A program made the position numbers and the translations under genes. 64,000 bases of DNA from Diplonema japonicum (taxonomy: Eukaryota > Euglenozoa > Diplonemea > Diplonemida > Diplonemidae). This document shows, piece after piece, positions 59,613-64,000 of the stretch (position 1 is the first letter of the stretch; each line of letters starts with the position of its first letter). The notes under the pieces are model-generated. The model saw only the letters and a program-made list of their open reading frames with translations, had not been told where the DNA came from and did not search any database. The stretch lies in NCBI GenBank assembly GCA_964019335.1, contig OZ025651.1:124001-188000 (forward strand), read 5' to 3'.

Positions 59613-59669
59613 AAAAAAAAAACTCAAAGTACAGGACAAGCCCCCTCCCTGCTAGAGCGCCGCCCTATA
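59613..59669 (-). repeat. Dispersed repeat, copy 2
   Basis: A-run, then CTCAAAGTACAGGACAAG, then CCCCCTCCCTGCTAGAGCG and CCGCCCTATA with another A-run. It matches 43025-43072 with a few changes and a 6-base insertion in the C tract. No ORF adjoins this copy. Confidence 0.8.
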
Positions 59670-60439
59670 AAAAAAAAAAACTCACTATGATGGGAAAGAG
59701 GTGTAGTCCTCCCTCCTCTATATTTCTAAAATACAGGGTATTTCTTTTTTTTTTTTTTTTTTTTTTTTTTTGTGCGCACGATCTTCCTGAATAGGTTGCT
59801 GCTGCACTTATCACCTTATTCTTTTTTCTTACGTATGGGAAACAAAAAAAAATCTTTATGAGTTTTTTTTTTTCTTCTTCTTTTTCATTTTCTTCTTTTT
59901 TTTTTTTTGGGAAAATTCTACCCCAGAAAAAGGGGGATAATAGTTTTCTTTTATTTCTTTGTTTCTTTAATCCCCCCCCCCCCCCCCCCCACCCACGGAG
60001 GTCTAGAATGTTCAAAAAAAAGGAAAAAAAAAGAGGTTAGAGATAGAAAGAGAGAGAGAGAGGGGGGAGGGGGGGAAAGAAATTCATAATGATGGAGAGA
60101 AAAAGAAACTGCTTTTCTGTATTTCTCTTTTTTTCCCGAGGCTCCATATATTCTCTTTTTAAAAACATTAGAACCTTTCTTTTTATTATTATTATTTTTC
60201 TTTCTTCATCCCATCAAAAAAAAAAGAAAAAACTTTCCACAATTTCTTTTTTTTTAAATTTTTATTTTCCCCTCACCCTAACACCACCTCTTCCACCCCT
60301 CTTTTTTTTGTTTCTTTCTTTTTTTAAAAAATCTCCCCAATCACCCCCCCCCCCCCCCCCCCCCACTATACTACTTGTAAATAAATAAATAAAAAGGGGA
60401 AAAAATAAAAAAAAATAACACAGTAAAAAAAATCCCTTT

Positions 60440-61351
60440 TCAAAGCACAATTTTTTGTGAAAAATAGCTGGTGTGAAATGAACCGGATGGCGCAAAATAC
60501 AGCGGAGTGGTGGAGTCATCGAAAACAGTGGACACAGTTTCCCAATCAGGGGAGTGGTTGGTAACTTCAAATCGCGGGTAAGCAACCGTATCAAGCCGGG
60601 GCGGTAACGCTCCAGAATTATCTACTTCGATTAAAAGATCAACTTCCGGTGTGAGCTCCTTGACAGAGGTGGGAACCTGCATTATCGCCTCATCCAGCAC
60701 TGCAGCAGGGATGTGCCGACCTGTAATCAGCGCCCGATCTCTGGCCCGCTGTTTCACACAACTCTCGTCTGCTTTAACGTGAATGATCCCTATTTTATTT
60801 TGCGAGTACTGCGCCCTCGTCTCTTCAATAAAATTCTTGTACCACTGGCTATTCCGCAGGGACCCGTCCACTAGACAATTCACACCCATTTCCAAACATC
60901 TCCTTTTTGCAATCTCGATGATAAAACCGGCTTCTTGCTGGGTCATGGTTCCAGCTCCATCAGGACACGCCTGCTGGTACAGCCACATTTCGGGAAGCAT
61001 GTATTTCACTGCATCGTTGTCTAAGAAAGCAAATCTCATCAAAGGGAAGTGGCCGTGCTTGGCCATCCAGTGCAGGGTTCTAGTCTTACCAGCGCCCATG
61101 GCGCCTGCACTGAATACCAGCCACGGTTCCCGCACCGCCTCGTCGGTCTCCATTCTTCTCGGGACCAGCGAGTCTATTATCCTGTCCTGCAGCATTTGCC
61201 TTTCCAGCGTGTAGTTGCAATGGTGGCCGTAATCGACCTCTTTTCTCTGCTTCTCGTACCGCGGGGTGTACCTGCTGTGTGCCACTTTGTACATTTCACT
61301 GGTAGACACATTGGGGTTGAACACCATACGAAGTGCCGCCGTCCCACGCAT
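60440..61351 (-). CDS. Zeta-toxin-like P-loop kinase (303 aa)
   Basis: 303 residues in one exon, start MRGTAALRMVFNPNVSTSEM. The Walker A loop 'VFSAGAMGAGKTRTLHWM' lies near residue 85. It is followed by 'FAFLDNDAVKYMLPEMW' (Asp at the substrate site), 'INCLVDGSLRNSQWYKNF'-type sequence and the arginine-rich lid 'VKQRARDRALITGRHIPAA'. This order matches the Pfam zeta_toxin family, whose bacterial members phosphorylate UDP-sugars; eukaryotic members are mostly uncharacterised small-molecule or protein kinases. No antitoxin partner is nearby, and the N-terminal ~80 residues are extra. A housekeeping kinase is more likely than a toxin. The C-terminus is complete. Confidence 0.85.
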   Translation of the reverse strand: MRGTAALRMVFNPNVSTSEMYKVAHSRYTPRYEKQRKEVDYGHHCNYTLERQMLQDRIIDSLVPRRMETDEAVREPWLVFSAGAMGAGKTRTLHWMAKHGHFPLMRFAFLDNDAVKYMLPEMWLYQQACPDGAGTMTQQEAGFIIEIAKRRCLEMGVNCLVDGSLRNSQWYKNFIEETRAQYSQNKIGIIHVKADESCVKQRARDRALITGRHIPAAVLDEAIMQVPTSVKELTPEVDLLIEVDNSGALPPRLDTVAYPRFEVTNHSPDWETVSTVFDDSTTPLYFAPSGSFHTSYFSQKIVL

Positions 61352-61449
61352 TTTCTTTTCTTCTTTTTTTTTCCCTTCTTTTTTTTTTTTTTTTTCCTTG
61401 TAGAAAATAATGTGGAACTACATGGAATTACACGCAAGCTAAGGGCATT

Positions 61450-61700
61450 TTGCGTTGATCAGAGCAAGCCGCTACACCAAACAACATACAACAAGAGGTC
61501 CAGCGCATCGTGGGACATGGGGATCTCAACAAAATCCCAAAACGCCTCATGAGCCATGTTCCCAGGAATGAAGCGGAGGGGTTCACGGCAAGGAACGCCG
61601 TGATCCTCTGCCCGACCAATGCAGGACAAGGAACTAAACGAAAGGTGCCTCGAGAAGATGCACAAGCTGGCGCACACCATCCTGGCAGCGAAAGAAAGCA
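61450..61700 (+). pseudogene. Plus-strand coding-like remnant
   Basis: The only clearly plus-strand coding-like stretch near here. One frame reads 'QEVQRIVGHGDLNKIPKRLM' and 'NEAEGFTARNAVILCPTNAG'; an overlapping frame then reads 'MQDKELNERCLEKMHKLAHT' up to an A28 run. A frame change near 61620 would link them. It has no start and no recognised motif, and its strand opposes all neighbours, so it is probably a transposon remnant. Confidence 0.35.
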
Positions 61701-61780
61701 AAAAAAAAAAAAAAAAAAAAAAAAAGGTCAAACAACACGGATTCACACGGTTCTTTTTTTTCTTCTCCCCCCCCCCGTTC

Positions 61781-62602
61781 TCAGAGCTCGTCTGGGGTGG
61801 TTTTCCCGGCAGGCTTTCGCAGGACAAGAATTGGCTCGTAAGTTTGCCGCCATGATGCTTCTGCGGTGAGCTTTGCCTCGTCCCAGCCTATTCTGTCCAC
61901 AACCTCCCATCCTTTGAGCAACATGGGCAACCGGATCTCTCCGTACCTCCTGTGCAGGTTCCAGACAACTACATCTGGGCCTATGGGCACAGTGAGGTAG
62001 AGAACACCGTTTGGTTTGAGCTGGGAAAGGGTTTCCTCCATCGCCTTGATGTCGCCGTCAGGGTTTAGCGGGTCCCCGTACCGCCCAAGCCCATCGTGGT
62101 CGAACGAGGACATCGAGAAGGCGGCGTCAAGGTTCGTACAGTGTTCCGAGCCATCCCTGCACTCCTCCACAGTCACCGTTGTGATCCCGTCGTAGTCGTA
62201 CGTTATTTTGTTGTACTCAATGGTGATGGCTTCCTTCGCACCGTGGACGAGGGCAACTGCTTCGAACCAAGGTTCCATTGAGCCGTAGACCCCTACCCTC
62301 GAGTCCTTCAGAAGGGGGTATTTCTCCAGCGCGGAGAATATCCACATTCTTTTGTTGTCTACCTTCAGGTTGACGCCTTTCCTTTTCATCCTCTCTGCTG
62401 CGTCCACGAACCCTTGAACGTTTTCCTTTGCATACTTGTAGTGGGTGCCCTTCCCCTCCGGGCCCGTGTCATCCACAAACATGTCTGCCACTGGTATCTT
62501 CCCTTCTAAAGTATAGCTTTGCACCAAATCTTCAGGCATTTCCCGTGGCGGCCCTGACAGCACCGTACAAGCTACCACTACGGCATAGGTTATGGATGCC
62601 AT
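61781..62602 (-). CDS. DUF268 methyltransferase-like secreted protein (273 aa)
   Basis: Starts MASITYAVVVACTVLSGPPR, a likely signal peptide or anchor. The body matches the DUF268 family pattern: 'RVGVYGSMEPWFEAVALVHG', 'ITIEYNKITYDYDGI', 'DAAFSMSSFDHDGLGRYGDP', 'LKPNGVLYLTVPIGPDVVVW' and 'NLHRRYGEIRLPMLLKGW'. The family has a Rossmann-like SAM-methyltransferase fold, and animal and plant members are uncharacterised. The 'GSMEPW' and 'EYN' positions would correspond to the SAM loop and acidic residue. A Golgi or ER location is inferred from the N-terminus. It may be functionally parallel to the anchored methyltransferase at 5253-6677, to which it is not obviously related. Confidence 0.88.
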   Translation of the reverse strand: MASITYAVVVACTVLSGPPREMPEDLVQSYTLEGKIPVADMFVDDTGPEGKGTHYKYAKENVQGFVDAAERMKRKGVNLKVDNKRMWIFSALEKYPLLKDSRVGVYGSMEPWFEAVALVHGAKEAITIEYNKITYDYDGITTVTVEECRDGSEHCTNLDAAFSMSSFDHDGLGRYGDPLNPDGDIKAMEETLSQLKPNGVLYLTVPIGPDVVVWNLHRRYGEIRLPMLLKGWEVVDRIGWDEAKLTAEASWRQTYEPILVLRKPAGKTTPDEL

Positions 62603-62875
62603 TTTGTTTCTCCTTTTTTTGTCTCAAATGATGAAACGATAAAAAAAAGGGGGGGGGGGGACAAGCTGGAGAAACTAAAAAAAAAAACCACATAGAGGGT
62701 TCCTCCTTTATTTTTTTACTTACTTTTACCCACTTTTTCTTTTTTTGTTTCTCTCTCTCTCTCTTTTTTTTTTTTTTTTTTTTTGTATTGCCGTTGAGTT
62801 GGCACCCTATTCATTTTTCTATATTTTTTTTCACTCCCCCCTTCTTTCCCTCCGGGAAAAAAAAATAAGAAGTAA

Positions 62876-62907
<32 letters not shown>

Positions 62908-63895
62908 TCGATCTATTTGTGCGATCCTACACGTGCCAGGTGCCGATCGTCGGGTTTGCCTTTCAGTCTGCGCTAAGAACATCTGCCGCAGTCTCTTCAG
63001 AAGCGGTGTTCACGCGCGAACACCCCGGGCCAGGGGCGTCTCAGGATTGGAATGCGATCAAAGCACATTTGACAAAATCCAGCGCCAAAAGCCGCTCAAC
63101 GACAATTTGGTGTTGCAGTGCCTCCTCCAGTTGTGCTGCTGTCGTCTTGGTGTTTCTTCACGCAAGGCCGCAGGTGCGTCCTACGGCTTTCACGTAATAG
63201 TACCCCAACACATAAAAAGGGAGAGAGAGAAGGGGAAGAATATGTGGCAAGAATGGAATTCTGAACGGGCACACACACAATAGAGTTGCATCTGCTCACA
63301 ACTCTATAGACTCTCCAGCTTGCAGTATAGAAAAAGATCATTCGGGAAGCCTTATGATCAGAAAGGGGAAGGCCGAAGTACGTCAACTCACATGGCGGTC
63401 TTAGTCATTGCTTACAAAGAAAAAGAAAAGAAAAAAAGCACTTTTTTTTTTACTGATAGAATGTTCTTATTTGAGTCAAAAAAAAAAAAACGGGGAGGGG
63501 AAGCTGAGAAACCAACAAAGACCGTAACGAAAAAAAAGAGAGAGAGAAATAAAATAAAGTTCACCCTTCCTCTCACAGACAACTTACCGATCTATAATAC
63601 ACATCCCCACCATTCTTTTTTTCTTTCCCCCCGCCTAATTCTTGTTTGTTTCCCCTTAACCACTAAAACCGGACGCCAGAGAGGCGTGCAACGCAAGCTA
63701 AATCTGGGCTAGAATCTCCAGAGGTCACTTCTCCATAAATAAACCACTTTGTATGGTTAAATCCTGCCATTTTTTGAATTTCTTAAGGCCTAAAAGTCCT
63801 AAAGGAAATGGGGGCTGTGGGCTTAGTGGTTAAATAAAAAAGATCTACTTTGAACCTTTTGCTGCATTGTATCTACTCCCCTCCCCCTCCCCCCA
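62603..63895. other. Intergenic stretch with one decayed plus-strand segment
   Basis: Poly-T, poly-A and CTTT tracts plus the GC-richer segment at 62930-63220 described separately. The remainder (63220-63895) holds nothing supported. Confidence 0.5.
62990..63215 (+). pseudogene. Ulp1-protease-like remnant
   Basis: The plus strand reads 'STFDKIQRQKPLNDNLVLQC', 'LLQLCCCRLGV' and 'AGASYGFHVIVPQHIK'. The 'PLNDxxxxxxLxxL' core followed by a 'xxxFHVIVP' strand resembles the N-terminal part of C48 (Ulp1/SENP) peptidases, where WLND-E precedes the catalytic domain. The catalytic His, Asp and Cys regions are not seen. Such domains occur in transposon proteins. Assigned from one motif only. Confidence 0.35.
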
Positions 63896-63969
63896 TCACT
63901 TCTTCTTCTCTAGCTTTAGTTCGAGGCTTGCAAGCTTATTGATGTTCGCGGCAAGCAGGGCTTCAATGT
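63896..63969 (-). CDS. Last exon of a gene that continues beyond the window
   Basis: After an AAAAAATAG acceptor (intron end at 63970) the minus strand reads 'DIEALLAANINKLASLELKL' then EKKK and a stop at 63898-63896. The upstream bases to the window edge contain stops in all frames, consistent with an intron. The helical, Leu/Lys/Glu-rich C-terminus gives no function. Confidence 0.5.
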
Positions 63970-64000
63970 CTATTTTTTATTCTTAAAAACTTTCCTCCGG

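Larger units (their letters stand above)
58150..60439. other. Repeat and low-complexity region
   Basis: About 2.3 kb of A/T-rich tracts, TAAA repeats (59568-59592) and C runs at 59972-59990 and 60344-60364. It includes the EN-like remnant at 59098-59250 and the second dispersed repeat at 59613-59669. No firm gene. Confidence 0.5.

Overview
This is a eukaryotic nuclear genome fragment. The best guess at the source is a euglenozoan protist of the diplonemid type; this is inferred, not proven. Nearly every supported gene lies on the minus strand. Most start codons sit a few tens of bases downstream of a polypyrimidine tract ending in AG, with no room for individual promoters. That is the layout expected of polycistronic transcription with spliced-leader trans-splicing. 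Several genes also carry very short conventional GT-AG introns (36-52 nt), which argues against a typical kinetoplastid. No spliced-leader RNA, rRNA or tRNA gene was recognised. Long homopolymers (A/T runs up to 49, G/C runs of 19-26) are everywhere between genes and even inside introns.

Positions 1-41.7 kb are gene-dense. From left to right (all minus strand) they hold: the start of a secreted repeat protein cut by the window edge; a homocysteine S-methyltransferase fused to a proline-rich tail; a C2/GYPPQG-repeat protein; a membrane-anchored methyltransferase-like protein; a small zinc/PDZ-like protein; a 2190-residue cadherin-like type I membrane protein; ribosomal protein eL42; a small mitochondrial membrane protein; a Thr-Pro-stalked type I membrane protein; the mitochondrial trifunctional enzyme alpha subunit; a 3372-residue predicted lipid-transfer protein; a possible 79-residue membrane protein; an unknown acidic protein; dephospho-CoA kinase; a five-exon MYGGKG-repeat protein; a three-exon FYVE-PDZ protein; a membrane dual-specificity phosphatase; and a 64-residue zinc/TM protein. 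The 3372-residue protein carries four SMP-C2 modules, where known extended synaptotagmins have one SMP domain, and is the most novel item in the window.

Positions 41.7-64 kb are repeat-rich. Real genes are islands here: a cold-shock-like protein, a VWA protein, an EF-hand protein, a zeta-toxin-like P-loop kinase, a DUF268 protein and the last exon of another gene at the right edge. Between them lie decayed retroelement-like reading frames (two related copies at 43 and 58 kb), a broken tyrosine-recombinase fragment, and four terminal-inverted-repeat or palindromic elements. Three of those share an ATTAYTTCAC-type motif. Two dispersed repeat families abut homopolymer runs.

Functionally, the genes are a housekeeping mix (methionine cycle, ribosome, fatty-acid oxidation, CoA synthesis), phosphoinositide and membrane-contact proteins (four-fold SMP-C2, C2, FYVE-PDZ, lipid-type phosphatase), and at least three large surface proteins. 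Neighbours show no operon-like functional coupling, as expected for polycistronic arrays in euglenozoans.
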